This document shows positions 49,787-58,976 of a stretch of DNA of 64,000 nucleotides, piece after piece. Where the stretch lies: the NCBI RefSeq assembly GCF_009739465.1, contig NZ_WHOM01000046.1:101639-165638 (forward strand), given 5' to 3'. The DNA is from Streptomyces apocyni. Lineage in GTDB: Bacteria > Actinomycetota > Actinomycetes > Streptomycetales > Streptomycetaceae. The position numbers and the translations under genes were made by a program. The stretch's first letter is position 1, and every line of letters starts with the position of its first letter. The notes below the pieces were generated by a model. That model saw only the letters and a list, made by a program, of their open reading frames with translations. It was not told where the DNA came from and did not search any database.

Positions 49787-52006
49787 ATGCTGACCCGGCT
49801 CGGCCGCCGACTGACGCGGCACAGCGCCGCCGTACTGATCTCCGCACTCCTGGCCCTGCTCGGCCTCGGCGCCTACGGGGCGGGTGCCCAGAACGACCTC
49901 GACCTGTCGCGCTGGGACGCGCCCGGAACCGAGTCAGTGGCCGCCGCCGAGGTGCTCCGCGAGGAGTTCGGAACCGGAAACCCGAACCTGGCGCTGCTCG
50001 TCACCGCACGCGGCGGCGATGTCGACGCACCCGCCACGGTCGCCGCGGCACGGGCCCTCGCTACGGAGGTCGGCGCTCTCCCGATGGTCACCGATGTGAC
50101 GTCGTACTGGAGCGGCGGCAGCCAGGCCCTGCGCAGCGCGGACGGCTCCCGCGCGCTGATCCTGGCCCGGCTGGAGGGCAATGCCACCGACACCCGCGAC
50201 GAACTCGCCGACCTGTCGCCCCACCTGACCCGCGACACCCCAGAGCTGACCGTCCAGGTCGGCGGCCAGGAGGAGATCTCCCGCCAGGTCGGTGAGCAGG
50301 CCCGCGCGGACTTCCTGCGCGCCGAGGCGCTCGTCCTGCCCGGGGTCATCCTGCTGCTCATCCTGCTCTACCGGCGTACGGTCGCCGCGCTGCTCACCGT
50401 CGCCGTCGGCGTCTTCGCGGTACTCGGCACGCTCGCCGGGCTGCGGGCGCTGGCGCAGTTCACCGAGGTGTCGACCTTCGCCGCGAACCTCGCGCTGGTC
50501 CTGGGGCTCGGCCTGGGGATCGACTACAGCCTGTTCATGATCAGCCGCTACCGGGAGGAACGGCACGCGGGCCACCCACAGCGCGACGCCGCCATCCTCG
50601 CCACCTCAGCCGCCGGACGCACCGTCCTGTTCAGCGGGATCACGGTCGCCGTCTCGCTCACCGCGCTGCTCGTCTTCCCGTTCTTCTTCCTCAGCTCCTT
50701 CGCCTACGCGGGCGTGCTGGTGGTCGCGACGTCCGTCGCCGGAGCCCTGCTCTTCCTGCCCGCGGCCCTGGCTCGCTGGGGGCGCCGGGTGGAACGCACC
50801 GGGCCCACGGCGGACCGAGGCCTGTGGGGCCGCGCGGCGCGGACCGCGATGCGCCGCCCGGTCCTCACGGGCGCGGCCGTGCTCGGTGTGCTGCTGCTCG
50901 CCGCGTCTCCGCTGCTCGGCGTGACGTTCGGCCTGCCGGATGAACGCACCCTGCCCGAGGGCACCTCATCGCGCACCACGTCGGAGATCGTCCACGCCGA
51001 GTTCCCCGCGGAACCGACGGACACCATCCAGGTCGTCCTGCGCGAAGCCCCAGACACCCAAGACACCCCAGACGCCTCAGACGCCTCAGACACCAGCGCG
51101 TACGCGGCCGAACTCTCCCGCGTGTCAGGGATCTTCCAGGTTCACGCGCCCACCGGTACGTACCGCGACGGCAGTCGCACCGGCGAGCCGGAGCAGAGCG
51201 GCCTGACCTCCCCCAAGGGCGGTATCCGGCTGGCCGTCGTCCCGACCCAGGAGGTCATGTACGGCGATGTCCCCGCACTCGTCGAGGAGATCAGGTCCAT
51301 CGACGCGCCCGCCCCGGCTCTGGTCGGTGGCTACCCGGCCGAGACCAGCGACTTCCGCACCGTACTCCTGGACCGACTGCCATACGCCGTGGCCATCATC
51401 ATCGTGGCGACCTATCTGATCCTCTTCCTGATGACCGGTTCGCTGCTGCTGCCCGCCAAGGCCACGGTGCTGAACCTGCTCAGCCTGTCGGTGATGTTCG
51501 GCTGCCTGGTGTGGATCTTCCAGGACGGGCATCTGTCGGGCCTGCTCGGCTTCACCCCGACCGGCTCCATCGAGCCGAGCATTCCGGTGCTGATGTTCTG
51601 CGTCGCCTACGGACTCTCGATGGACTACGAGGTGTTCATGCTCTCCCGTATCAAGGAGGAGTACGAGCGCACCGGCGACACCGAAGGCGCGGTCGCGGCC
51701 GGAATCCGGCGCAGCGCGCCCCTGATCACGGCGGCGGCCGCCATCCTGGCGCTGTCCTTCCTGGCGTACGCCACCGGGGGCGTCGTCTTCCTGAAGGAAC
51801 TCGGCGTCGGCACCGCCGTGACCATCCTGGTGGACGCGACCCTGATCAGGGTGGTCCTGCTGCCGGTGAGCATGCGGCTGGCTGGCCGCGCCAACTGGTG
51901 GGCGCCGGGCCCGCTCAGGCGCCTGCACCGCAGGATCGGCCTCAGCGAGGCACCGGCGCCAGCTCGGGCTTCACAGCCCGAGATACTCCCACGGGAGTAC
52001 GTGTGA
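49787..52006 (+). CDS. MMPL-family RND transporter
   Basis: This 739-residue transporter has about 11-12 membrane helices in two MMPL halves, each with an extracytoplasmic loop. The proton-relay type motifs GLGLGIDYSLFMISRYREE (first half) and AYGLSMDYEVFMLSRIKEEY (second half) are intact. The family exports lipids or hydrophobic compounds. The second loop contains a short TQDTPDASDASD repeat. The ATG at 49787 has GAAGG upstream. No cognate regulator lies immediately adjacent; upstream 12-bp repeats may be its control sites. Confidence 0.92.
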   Translation: MLTRLGRRLTRHSAAVLISALLALLGLGAYGAGAQNDLDLSRWDAPGTESVAAAEVLREEFGTGNPNLALLVTARGGDVDAPATVAAARALATEVGALPMVTDVTSYWSGGSQALRSADGSRALILARLEGNATDTRDELADLSPHLTRDTPELTVQVGGQEEISRQVGEQARADFLRAEALVLPGVILLLILLYRRTVAALLTVAVGVFAVLGTLAGLRALAQFTEVSTFAANLALVLGLGLGIDYSLFMISRYREERHAGHPQRDAAILATSAAGRTVLFSGITVAVSLTALLVFPFFFLSSFAYAGVLVVATSVAGALLFLPAALARWGRRVERTGPTADRGLWGRAARTAMRRPVLTGAAVLGVLLLAASPLLGVTFGLPDERTLPEGTSSRTTSEIVHAEFPAEPTDTIQVVLREAPDTQDTPDASDASDTSAYAAELSRVSGIFQVHAPTGTYRDGSRTGEPEQSGLTSPKGGIRLAVVPTQEVMYGDVPALVEEIRSIDAPAPALVGGYPAETSDFRTVLLDRLPYAVAIIIVATYLILFLMTGSLLLPAKATVLNLLSLSVMFGCLVWIFQDGHLSGLLGFTPTGSIEPSIPVLMFCVAYGLSMDYEVFMLSRIKEEYERTGDTEGAVAAGIRRSAPLITAAAAILALSFLAYATGGVVFLKELGVGTAVTILVDATLIRVVLLPVSMRLAGRANWWAPGPLRRLHRRIGLSEAPAPARASQPEILPREYV

Positions 52007-52042
52007 TCCGCCCGGCGCCGACCTCGCCGCCTTCCGCATCAT

Positions 52043-52360
52043 TCAGGAGGCGCTCGCCCCCGGCTGGCTCGGCTGACCACCGCCGTCGTCCTGGTCCTCC
52101 TCTGGGGCGTCCTCAGCGGCGTCCTGGAACCGCCAGAGCACCCCGACCACCCGGGCCACGAAGATCACCGGCACCAGCACCGCGGCCACGACCAACAGGG
52201 CGATCTCCGCCCACCTCGGCAGCGTGAAGAGCACCGTCGGCCCGGCGACCGCGCCGAGCGTGAGCGCGGCGGCGAGGGTCGCGGAGAGCAGGGCGTACCC
52301 GATCTCCACGGTCATCGCGTCTCGCGCGGCCTGCGTACGGCGCCCCGATTCCCCGCGCAT
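52043..52360 (-). CDS. DUF6332-like small membrane protein
   Basis: The 105-residue protein has two membrane helices (IGYALLSATLAAALTLGAVAG and WAEIALLVVAAVLVPVIFVARVVGVLW) and an acidic, Gln/Gly-rich tail. This pattern fits the Streptomyces DUF6332 family of unknown function. Its ATG (52358-52360) overlaps the stop codon of the upstream mycothiol-type gene as TGATG, so translation is coupled. Confidence 0.7.
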   Translation of the reverse strand: MRGESGRRTQAARDAMTVEIGYALLSATLAAALTLGAVAGPTVLFTLPRWAEIALLVVAAVLVPVIFVARVVGVLWRFQDAAEDAPEEDQDDGGGQPSQPGASAS

Positions 52361-53100
52361 CAGCCCCACACCACAGCCGAGTTCTCGCGCCAGAGCCGGG
52401 CCAGCTCCGGGTCGCCGGTGAGGCGCGGCGCCGGAAGACGGTTCCACAGCGCCAGATAGAGCCGTGCGGCGGGCCCGCTCAGCTCACAGTCGGCCTCGCC
52501 CGCGTCGCCCCGCTCGGCCGACGGCGGCGCGTCGGAGATACGTACCGTCCACACCGCGTCGGTGTCCGTGGCCCGCACCCGCAGCACGCCGGGCTTGGCC
52601 GACCGTACCCGGCTCTTCTCCCGGGCATGCATGCCGACCAGCAGCTCCTCAATCCCGTCCACCGCGAAGGCGGCGTCGATGGTGTCGCGGTCGGTCCCGC
52701 GCAGCGCGGACTCCGAATCCACCCGGTGCACGGTCGTCTCATGGGCCTGCCGCCGCGCCCAGAACGCGAGCGGCGACGGCGCGGGCAGAAATGTCCAGCA
52801 CTCCAGATCAGCGGGCGCGCCCTCAAGCCCGGCCACCAGCCGAGCGTGCCCCGCACGGAACCAGTCCAGCAACTCGGCGCCGTCCAGCGCGGGTTCCCCA
52901 CCGTCGGGATGATACGAACGGTGTCCTTCGACGACGAACGCGGTGGCCCAGCGGTGCACCATCCCTGTGTGCCGGAGCAGATCACGCACCTGCCAGCCGG
53001 GACAGGTGGACACGGTGGCATCCGGCCCCGCCAGCTCGGCGTTGCTGGCCAGCAGCTGGCCTTCCTTCTCCAGCACGCGAATGTATTGAGCGATGTTCAT
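52360..53100 (-). CDS. Maleylpyruvate isomerase-family, mycothiol-dependent enzyme
   Basis: The 246-residue protein belongs to the DinB-like/TIGR03083 group. The N-terminal helical bundle contains TCPGWQVRDLLRHTGMVHRWA (metal His) and ARRQAHETTVHRVDSE (second and third His), followed by a C-terminal SCP2-like domain (VRISDAPPSAE...CELSGPAARLYLALWNRL). Such enzymes use mycothiol for detoxification or isomerisation. ATG 53100 chosen over an upstream frame to 53196 that is Arg-rich and unsupported. Confidence 0.88.
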   Translation of the reverse strand: MNIAQYIRVLEKEGQLLASNAELAGPDATVSTCPGWQVRDLLRHTGMVHRWATAFVVEGHRSYHPDGGEPALDGAELLDWFRAGHARLVAGLEGAPADLECWTFLPAPSPLAFWARRQAHETTVHRVDSESALRGTDRDTIDAAFAVDGIEELLVGMHAREKSRVRSAKPGVLRVRATDTDAVWTVRISDAPPSAERGDAGEADCELSGPAARLYLALWNRLPAPRLTGDPELARLWRENSAVVWG

Positions 53101-53171
53101 ACGGGAAGTGTGCCTGACGCCACAGCGACAGCAACGAGTCCGGCGACTGCGTCGAAGTCGCCGCCACCCCC

Positions 53172-54377
53172 TCAGAGGCGGGTCGCGGTGCCGCACTCAC
53201 CCTCGATCTCCCTGCTGCGGTCGTAGGGATCGACCACTTCACCGCTGCTGGCCGAGGGGCGTGCCGACTGATCAGCTGCGAACTGCGGGTGAATGAACCC
53301 GTCGCCCGCTTCGCAACGGTCATTGCCGAGGTTGCTGTCCACCCTGGCCAGCCAGATCCGCCCCTCGGTGCCCTGGTACCGGGCAAGGTCCGAGACCTCC
53401 ACGTTGACGACGCGCCGGACGATGGCGCGGGTCACCTCATCGCCACCGCCTGCCCTGGCAACGGGGTACACGAAGGTGTAGTCGGCCCGGATCAGCGCCC
53501 TGCCTGGTGCCGAGTCATCCGCCTTGACCGTCATCCGGCCACGCACCCGGACCTCGCTGCCCACCAACTCGACCTCCGTGGGGTCGAAACGGGCGAACGT
53601 CCACTTGGGGTCGTTCTCCTCGGTGGGCTGGCGCAGCCCTGCGCGCAGACGCTCAAGTTCCTCCCGCTCCAACGGGTCGATCAGGGCCAGAGCCTTCTCC
53701 GGCCGTGCTCCTGCCAGCACGTCCCGATCAAGATGCGAGGCGACCAGGAACTCCTTGGTCAGCCGCAGAGCCGATTCCATCCGCTCCACCGGCACCCCGC
53801 CGACCGACTTCGCCTTTGGCACCTTGATGGCCGCCGCCCCGACGGCCCACCGCTCGGCCGGAGAACCGGCGAACGGCCGTTCCCGCGTGGGCGTATTGGC
53901 AGCCTCGTCGGGCGGGGCAGTACTGGGGCGCGCGGTCTCCGGAGCCAGCGGAGTCGCAGGGGAGGCATCATGGCCTCCGAACTGGCCCCCCAGCCCACCG
54001 GGCAGCCGGGACAGCATGTTGGCCGGATTGAGTACGAGCACCCCCACCACCCCGACGCCCACCAGGACACCCAGCACACCCCGGACCCGACGCCGACGCA
54101 CAGCACGCCCGTCCATCTCCCGCCAGGCGGGCCCGGTCCGCCACCCCTCGGGCTGCCAGAGTTCATCCCCCGCGGTCTCGGCGTCCAGCTTCCGCAGCCG
54201 CTCCGTCACCATCCGCGCCCGCGCGGACGGCTCCTTCGGCGCGGAGGACCCACGCCCGTCCTCGCTCTCGCGCACGAACCGCGCCCACTCCTCATCGGAT
54301 ATGGACGACGACTCCCCGCCCGCGGGCTTCCCCTCGCGTTCGGAGCCTTCGGAACCTGACGGCGGCGTTACCGACAC
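53172..54377 (-). CDS. Conserved membrane-anchored protein of unknown function
   Basis: The 401-residue protein has a charged cytosolic region (1-95) with SDEEWARFVRESEDG, one helix (GVLGVLVGVGVVGVLVL, about 98-114), a Pro/Thr linker and an extracellular domain (about 170-370) with FLVASHLDRDVLAGARPEKALALIDP and YTFVYPVARAGGG...VRRVVNVEVSDLARY. Two Cys near the C-terminus may form a disulphide. Start GTG at 54377 with AAGGGGG and an unusual CAAGAACAA repeat leader. Neighbouring lipoprotein and kinase genes suggest an envelope signalling role. Confidence 0.75.
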   Translation of the reverse strand: MSVTPPSGSEGSEREGKPAGGESSSISDEEWARFVRESEDGRGSSAPKEPSARARMVTERLRKLDAETAGDELWQPEGWRTGPAWREMDGRAVRRRRVRGVLGVLVGVGVVGVLVLNPANMLSRLPGGLGGQFGGHDASPATPLAPETARPSTAPPDEAANTPTRERPFAGSPAERWAVGAAAIKVPKAKSVGGVPVERMESALRLTKEFLVASHLDRDVLAGARPEKALALIDPLEREELERLRAGLRQPTEENDPKWTFARFDPTEVELVGSEVRVRGRMTVKADDSAPGRALIRADYTFVYPVARAGGGDEVTRAIVRRVVNVEVSDLARYQGTEGRIWLARVDSNLGNDRCEAGDGFIHPQFAADQSARPSASSGEVVDPYDRSREIEGECGTATRL

Positions 54378-54390
54378 GCTTCAATCCCCC

Positions 54391-54417
54391 TTGTTCTTGT
54401 TGTTCTTGTTGTTCTTG
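54391..54417 (-). repeat. Three perfect 9-bp repeats forming a purine-rich leader
   Basis: TTGTTCTTG is repeated three times without interruption; on the coding strand this is CAAGAACAA three times, directly before AAGGGGG and the start of the downstream gene. The tract is far more A-rich than its surroundings and should stay unfolded in mRNA. Confidence 0.75.
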
Positions 54418-54432
54418 TTCTCAGTGCCCGAG

Positions 54433-54966
54433 TCAGCGGTAGTCGTCCGGGTGGTCCTGCATCCAGGTGTTGATCTTGTCGCGGGTGCCGATCAGCAGCG
54501 TCTGGTGCTTCTTGAGGTTCTCGAAGGTGCGGTCTCCGCCGAGGGTCCGCCGTAGTTCGGCGATCCAGTCGATCGGCTCGGGGAAGTGGCCGGGGCCCTT
54601 GGGGTCCGCCTTCATCGCCGCATCGAGGCCCTCGAGTTCGTCGTAGACCCGGCCGAGGAAGTACGCGCAGTTCCCGGGGGTGCAGGAGTCGTTCAGGGTG
54701 GCCTGGAGCGTGGCGAACGCGTCGCGTACCAGGGCTACGGGTTGCGTGGGGGCTTCTTCCGGTTCCGTGGTCGGCGGCGCCTCACTCTCGGCGTCGGCGT
54801 CGGCGTCAGTGTCGGCTTCGGCGGTCGGTGTGGCGCTCTGGGTGCGCCGGTCGGCTGCCGCGTCACCGGGCTTCGCGGTCGGTTCGCTGCCGGATGAGCA
54901 GGAGACGGCGAGCACCGCGAGGAGCAGGGCGAATACGGGGGCGCGGCGCGCCGAGGATATGGGCAT
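54433..54966 (-). CDS. Putative lipoprotein of unknown function
   Basis: The 177-residue protein has a lipoprotein signal (FALLLAVLAVSCSS, Cys about 23), then a Thr/Glu/Asp-rich linker containing ADTDADADAE encoded by hexamer repeats, and a helical domain (ALVRDAFATLQATLNDSCTPGNCAYFLGRVYDELEGLDAAM) with two Cys. It lies between the receptor-like kinase (70 nt upstream) and the membrane-anchored protein, likely as one operon. The stop is followed by an in-frame second TGA four codons later. Confidence 0.75.
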   Translation of the reverse strand: MPISSARRAPVFALLLAVLAVSCSSGSEPTAKPGDAAADRRTQSATPTAEADTDADADAESEAPPTTEPEEAPTQPVALVRDAFATLQATLNDSCTPGNCAYFLGRVYDELEGLDAAMKADPKGPGHFPEPIDWIAELRRTLGGDRTFENLKKHQTLLIGTRDKINTWMQDHPDDYR

Positions 54967-55036
54967 GGATTTCCCGTCGTTGAGGAGGAGGCCAGCTGAC
55001 TTTACGGGCTGGTCTGGACCAGCTTGTCAGGTCCTG

Positions 55037-56725
55037 CTAGTTCTGTTGGTCCTGCTCCTCGGGCATCCGGAAGCCGTCCTTCACGTCGTCGAAGACGTGC
55101 TTGTGCTGACGCCACTGGGCCCTCGGCGCCGAGAGGTAGATCGCGTACTCGTTCCCGCCAGAGCGGCCGAACGCGAGGTCGTAGCCGCGGAACTCGCGCG
55201 CCCTGCCCTGCCAGGCGAACTCCCAGATCGCGGCGGGGAGGCCACGGAAGGTGGTCCGCTGCATCCGCAGCTGGCGGTAGCCGGGCATCTTGCCTTCCTT
55301 GAGGGACTTGGCCTCGTCGTCCTTCCAGCGCTGGAGTGGGTCCGAGCTGGCGAAGTCGAGCACCGAGACCCGGATGCCGACCAGCCCGTCGGGGGAGACG
55401 TAGGCGATCTCGTTCCGTTCCTCCGAGCCCTTCGGCCTCGCGCGGGTCCAGTCGTCGGGTACAGGGAAGGAGACGCCGAGCTCTTCCTGTTCGTTGGCCA
55501 GGCGGTAGCCGTCAGGGACCGGTGGCAGCGCGGCGGCCGGAGAGGCGGTGGTCTTGTCCGACGGTGAGGGGGAGCCGGTGGTGGCGTCGGTGCTCGGCGA
55601 CGCCTTCGGCTTTCCCTCGTCCCCGTCTCGTAGGGCCATCACCGCCGCACCCGCGGTCAGCGACACGGCGACCACCGCGGCGATCGCCCACACCACCGCG
55701 CGGCGGCCCCTCGCTCGCGCCGGTGCGGCCTTGGGCTGGGCCACGGAACCGTCGGCGGCCAGTGGCGTCGTGGTGCGCACCACGGGCCCACCGGGGCCTG
55801 GTACGCGGTCCGGCGGCTGCGGCTGCGGCTGCGGCTGATGCTGCGGCTCTCCGCTCGCCGTCGCCGGTCTGACCGCGTCCGTACGCGGACTCGCGCCCGT
55901 CTCAGCCTCCGCCGCGGACGCGCGCAGTATCCGCTCCACGTCCTCGGCCGAGGGCCGCTGCCGTGGGTCCTTCGCCAGCAAGGCCTCGATCAGAGGCGTC
56001 AGCGCCCCGGCCCGTACCAGCGGCCGCAGCTCCTCGGTGGCGATCGCGTACGCCGTCTCCAGCGCCGTGTCCCGGCGGAACGGCGGGCTGCCCTCCACCG
56101 CCTGATAGAGCGTCGCGCCCAGCGACCACAGGTCGGACGCGGGCCCGGGCGTGCCGCCGCTGACCCGCTCAGGCGCGACGTAGTCCACGGACCCGACCAG
56201 CTCGCCGGTCCTGGTCAGCGTGGAGGTGCCGGTGGCCTGCGCGATACCGAAGTCCGTCAGCACCACTCGCCCGTCGGCACCGAGCAGCACGTTCCCGGGC
56301 TTGACGTCCCGGTGCAGCACCCCCGCCGCGTGCGCCGCGCGCAGCGCCGCGACCATGCCCCGCGCGATGCGGATCGCCTCCCGCGGCGACACACCGCCGT
56401 CCCGCTTGATGACGTCGCCGAGTGTCTGCGAGGGCACGTACTCCATGACGATGCAGGGGCGCGCGTTGTCGTCCACGACGTCGTGCACCACGACCACGTT
56501 GGGGTGGCTGATCCGGGCGGCGCTACGCGCCTCGCGGCGGGTGCGCTCGTGCAGGGTGGCCAGTTCGTCGGCGGCCAGGTGCGGTGAGGCGTGCAGTTGC
56601 TTCACGGCCACCTGGCGGCCGAGCAGTTCGTCCTCCGCCCGCCACACGGTGCCCATGCCGCCGCGCCCTATGTGCTCCAGCAGCCGGTACCGCCCGGCGA
56701 TACGCGCCCCCTCTTCCGCCGCCAC
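55037..56725 (-). CDS. Receptor-like Ser/Thr protein kinase
   Basis: The 562-residue kinase has Gly loop IGRGGMGTVW (19-28), Lys42, HRDVKPGN (Asp140), DFG (158-160), activation segment STLTRTGELVGSVDYVAPE, a Gln/Pro-rich linker (QPQPQPQPP), one membrane helix (AVVWAIAAVVAVSLTAGAAVMAL, about 347-369) and an extracellular domain (about 410-562; LGVSFPVPDDWTRARP, AAIWEFAWQGRAREFRGYDLAFG). The outer domain is a PsbP/LpqN-like fold often seen on Streptomyces kinases, presumably a sensor. It heads a three-gene group with a lipoprotein and an anchored protein. Confidence 0.93.
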   Translation of the reverse strand: MAAEEGARIAGRYRLLEHIGRGGMGTVWRAEDELLGRQVAVKQLHASPHLAADELATLHERTRREARSAARISHPNVVVVHDVVDDNARPCIVMEYVPSQTLGDVIKRDGGVSPREAIRIARGMVAALRAAHAAGVLHRDVKPGNVLLGADGRVVLTDFGIAQATGTSTLTRTGELVGSVDYVAPERVSGGTPGPASDLWSLGATLYQAVEGSPPFRRDTALETAYAIATEELRPLVRAGALTPLIEALLAKDPRQRPSAEDVERILRASAAEAETGASPRTDAVRPATASGEPQHQPQPQPQPPDRVPGPGGPVVRTTTPLAADGSVAQPKAAPARARGRRAVVWAIAAVVAVSLTAGAAVMALRDGDEGKPKASPSTDATTGSPSPSDKTTASPAAALPPVPDGYRLANEQEELGVSFPVPDDWTRARPKGSEERNEIAYVSPDGLVGIRVSVLDFASSDPLQRWKDDEAKSLKEGKMPGYRQLRMQRTTFRGLPAAIWEFAWQGRAREFRGYDLAFGRSGGNEYAIYLSAPRAQWRQHKHVFDDVKDGFRMPEEQDQQN

Positions 56726-56847
56726 GCCGTGCCCTTCTGATCCCCGCCTGTCATGGTGGCGACACGATAGCCGGGGGAGTGGCGGTCGTACGGTCCGGGG
56801 TTGGTCTGCGGGGTTCGTCTCTGGGGTTGGTCCGGGATGATGGAGGC

Positions 56848-57645
56848 ATGGGTGGCGGAAGAGGTGGAGAACTGTTTCCCCGGGAGTGGGCGGAGATCGC
56901 GCCCGGCGCCGTGCACCTGCCCGACTGGCTTCCGGCCGAGCGTCAGCGCCGCCTGCTCCAGGCGTGCCGGGAGTGGGCGAGGCCGCCCGCCGGGCTTCGT
57001 ACGGTCCGTACGCCGGGTGGCGGCACCATGTCGGCCCGACAGGTGTGTCTCGGCTGGCACTGGGGGCCGTGGCGGAACGGCCCGCGCTACGCGCCCACGG
57101 CGCTGGACGGCGACGGCGCGCCGGTGAAGCCCATGCCGCCGTGGCTGGCGGACCTGGCGCGCGAGGCGGTGGCGGCGGCTCAGGAGCATGGAGCGGAGCT
57201 GGGGCATGGAGCGAAGCTGGGGCACAGGGCGGAGCTGGGGCACAGGGCGGAGCTGGGGCACGGGGCGGAGCTGGGCGAGAGAGCGGCGACGGCCGCGTAC
57301 GACATCGCGCTCATCAACTTCTATGACGCCCACGCGCACATGGGCATGCACCGGGACAGCGACGAGCAGTCCGACGCCCCGGTGGTCTCACTCAGCCTCG
57401 GCGACTCCTGCGTCTTCCGGTTCGGCAACACCCAGACCCGCGCCAAGCCGTACACCGACATCGAGCTGCGCAGCGGCGACCTCGTCGTCTTCGGTGGTCC
57501 CGCGCGCCTCGCCTATCACGGTGTGCCCCGGGTGTACGCGGGTACCGGGCCGCCCGGTCTCGGGCTGACCGGGCGGCTGAACGTCACGTTGCGGGTGAGC
57601 GGCTTCTCGGTGGCTCAGGGGATCATGGGAGACTCACCTGCATGA
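56848..57645 (+). CDS. alkB: AlkB-family 2-oxoglutarate dioxygenase with repeat insertion
   Basis: The 265-residue Fe(II)/2-oxoglutarate enzyme repairs alkylated bases by oxidative demethylation. Its iron ligands are His168 and Asp170 in HMGMHRDSDE and His224 in LAYHGVPR; the 2OG-binding Arg residues are in LTGRLNVTLR (243, 249). Residues 114-143 are five copies of a six-residue H(G/R)A(E/K)LG repeat not expected in AlkB. ATG at 56848 is uncertain because GGAGG is very close. It overlaps the ROK regulator gene by ATGA. Confidence 0.92.
   Translation: MGGGRGGELFPREWAEIAPGAVHLPDWLPAERQRRLLQACREWARPPAGLRTVRTPGGGTMSARQVCLGWHWGPWRNGPRYAPTALDGDGAPVKPMPPWLADLAREAVAAAQEHGAELGHGAKLGHRAELGHRAELGHGAELGERAATAAYDIALINFYDAHAHMGMHRDSDEQSDAPVVSLSLGDSCVFRFGNTQTRAKPYTDIELRSGDLVVFGGPARLAYHGVPRVYAGTGPPGLGLTGRLNVTLRVSGFSVAQGIMGDSPA
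57187..57276 (+). repeat. Five 18-bp tandem repeats inside alkB
   Basis: Five consecutive in-frame 18-bp units encode H(G/R)A(E/K)LG; units three and four are identical. They lie between the N-terminal helices and the catalytic core. Confidence 0.9.
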
Positions 57646-58883
57646 ACGGCAAGGCGGAGCAGGACCACCACGAAGCGGGACAAGTGTCCACGCGCACCCG
57701 GCTGGAGAGGGGACGCGGGGCACTCGGACCGGCGCTTGAGCTGGTCCACACCGGCCGCGCCCCGACCCGTGCCGTGCTCACCGCCGAGCTGGGCGTCACC
57801 CGCGCGACCGCGGGCGCGGTCGCGGCAGAGCTGGAGGCGCTCGGGCTGATCCATGTGGAGCCTGGGGCGGCCGCCGGATCGCAGGGCCGCCCCTCGCACC
57901 GGCTGGTCGTGGCGGACGACGGCCCGGTGGTGCTCGCCGCCCAGGTGCATGCCGACGGGTTCCGGGCGGCGCTGGTCGGGCTCGGCGGCCGGATCGTCGC
58001 CACCGCACCCGGCTGCGAGACCATCGACGCCGACCCGGCGCAGGTCATCGGCTCCGTCGTCGACGCGGGCGCCGACCTGCTGCGCGAGACCGGACGGCGC
58101 TGTGTGGGCGCGGGCCTCGCCGTACCCTCGGCGGTCGCCGAGCCCGAGGGCAACGCCCTCAACCCCCTCCACCTGGCCTGGCCCGCGGGCTCCCCGGTCC
58201 GCGAGATCTTCGCCGAGCGGGTGCGCGCGGCAGGCCTGGCCGTACCGGCGTTCACCGGCAACGACGTCAACCTGGCGGCGCTCGCCGAGCACCGGCACGG
58301 TGCGGGCCTCGGCGCCCGGCACCTGCTCTGTGTGGCCACCGGGCATCGCGGCGTCGGCGGTGCGCTGGTGCTCGACGGCCGTCTGCACACCGGCAGTTCG
58401 GGCCTGGCCCTGGAAGTCGGCCATCTCACCGTCAACCCCGAGGGCCGCCCCTGCTACTGCGGCGGCCGTGGCTGCCTGGACGTGGAGACCGACCCGCTGG
58501 CCTTCCTGACGGTGGCCGGGCGCACCCCGGGCCCCGAGGTGAACCTGCTGCAGCAGTCCCGCGACCTGCTCCGCAGGGAGTACGCCGACGACCCCCTGGT
58601 ACGGCGCGCCGCCGAGGAACTCATCGACCGCCTCGGCCTCGGCCTCGCGGGCCTGGTGAACATCCTCAACCCAGACCGGATCATCCTCGGCGGCCTGCAC
58701 CGCGCACTCCTCGACGCCGACCCCGAGCGACTGCGCGCCGTGGTGGCCGACCGCAGCCTGTGGGGGCGGAGCGGCGGCGTCCCGATCCTGGCCTGCACGC
58801 TCGACCACAACAGCCTGGTCGGCGCCGCGGAACTGGGCTGGCAGCCGGTACTCGACGACCCCCTCGGCGCCCTGACCGGCTGA
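57642..58883 (+). CDS. ROK-family transcriptional regulator
   Basis: The 413-residue NagC/XylR-type regulator has an N-terminal winged helix (ALELVHTGRAPTRAVLTAELGVTRATAGAVAAELEALGLI, about 30-69) and a ROK sugar-binding domain with VATGHRGVGGALVLDG, LALEVGHLTVNPEG and CYCGGRGCLD (zinc Cys). It overlaps alkB by 4 nt, an odd partner for a sugar regulator. It ends before a hairpin at 58977-59010. Confidence 0.92.
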   Translation: MNGKAEQDHHEAGQVSTRTRLERGRGALGPALELVHTGRAPTRAVLTAELGVTRATAGAVAAELEALGLIHVEPGAAAGSQGRPSHRLVVADDGPVVLAAQVHADGFRAALVGLGGRIVATAPGCETIDADPAQVIGSVVDAGADLLRETGRRCVGAGLAVPSAVAEPEGNALNPLHLAWPAGSPVREIFAERVRAAGLAVPAFTGNDVNLAALAEHRHGAGLGARHLLCVATGHRGVGGALVLDGRLHTGSSGLALEVGHLTVNPEGRPCYCGGRGCLDVETDPLAFLTVAGRTPGPEVNLLQQSRDLLRREYADDPLVRRAAEELIDRLGLGLAGLVNILNPDRIILGGLHRALLDADPERLRAVVADRSLWGRSGGVPILACTLDHNSLVGAAELGWQPVLDDPLGALTG

Positions 58884-58976
58884 TCCCGGCGTGCCCGCCA
58901 CACCACCGGAAGCAGCCGCTCGCGTCGCGGGTCGGCGCGGCGAGGCTGTGTGGATCGACGGTCTGACGGAATGTCA

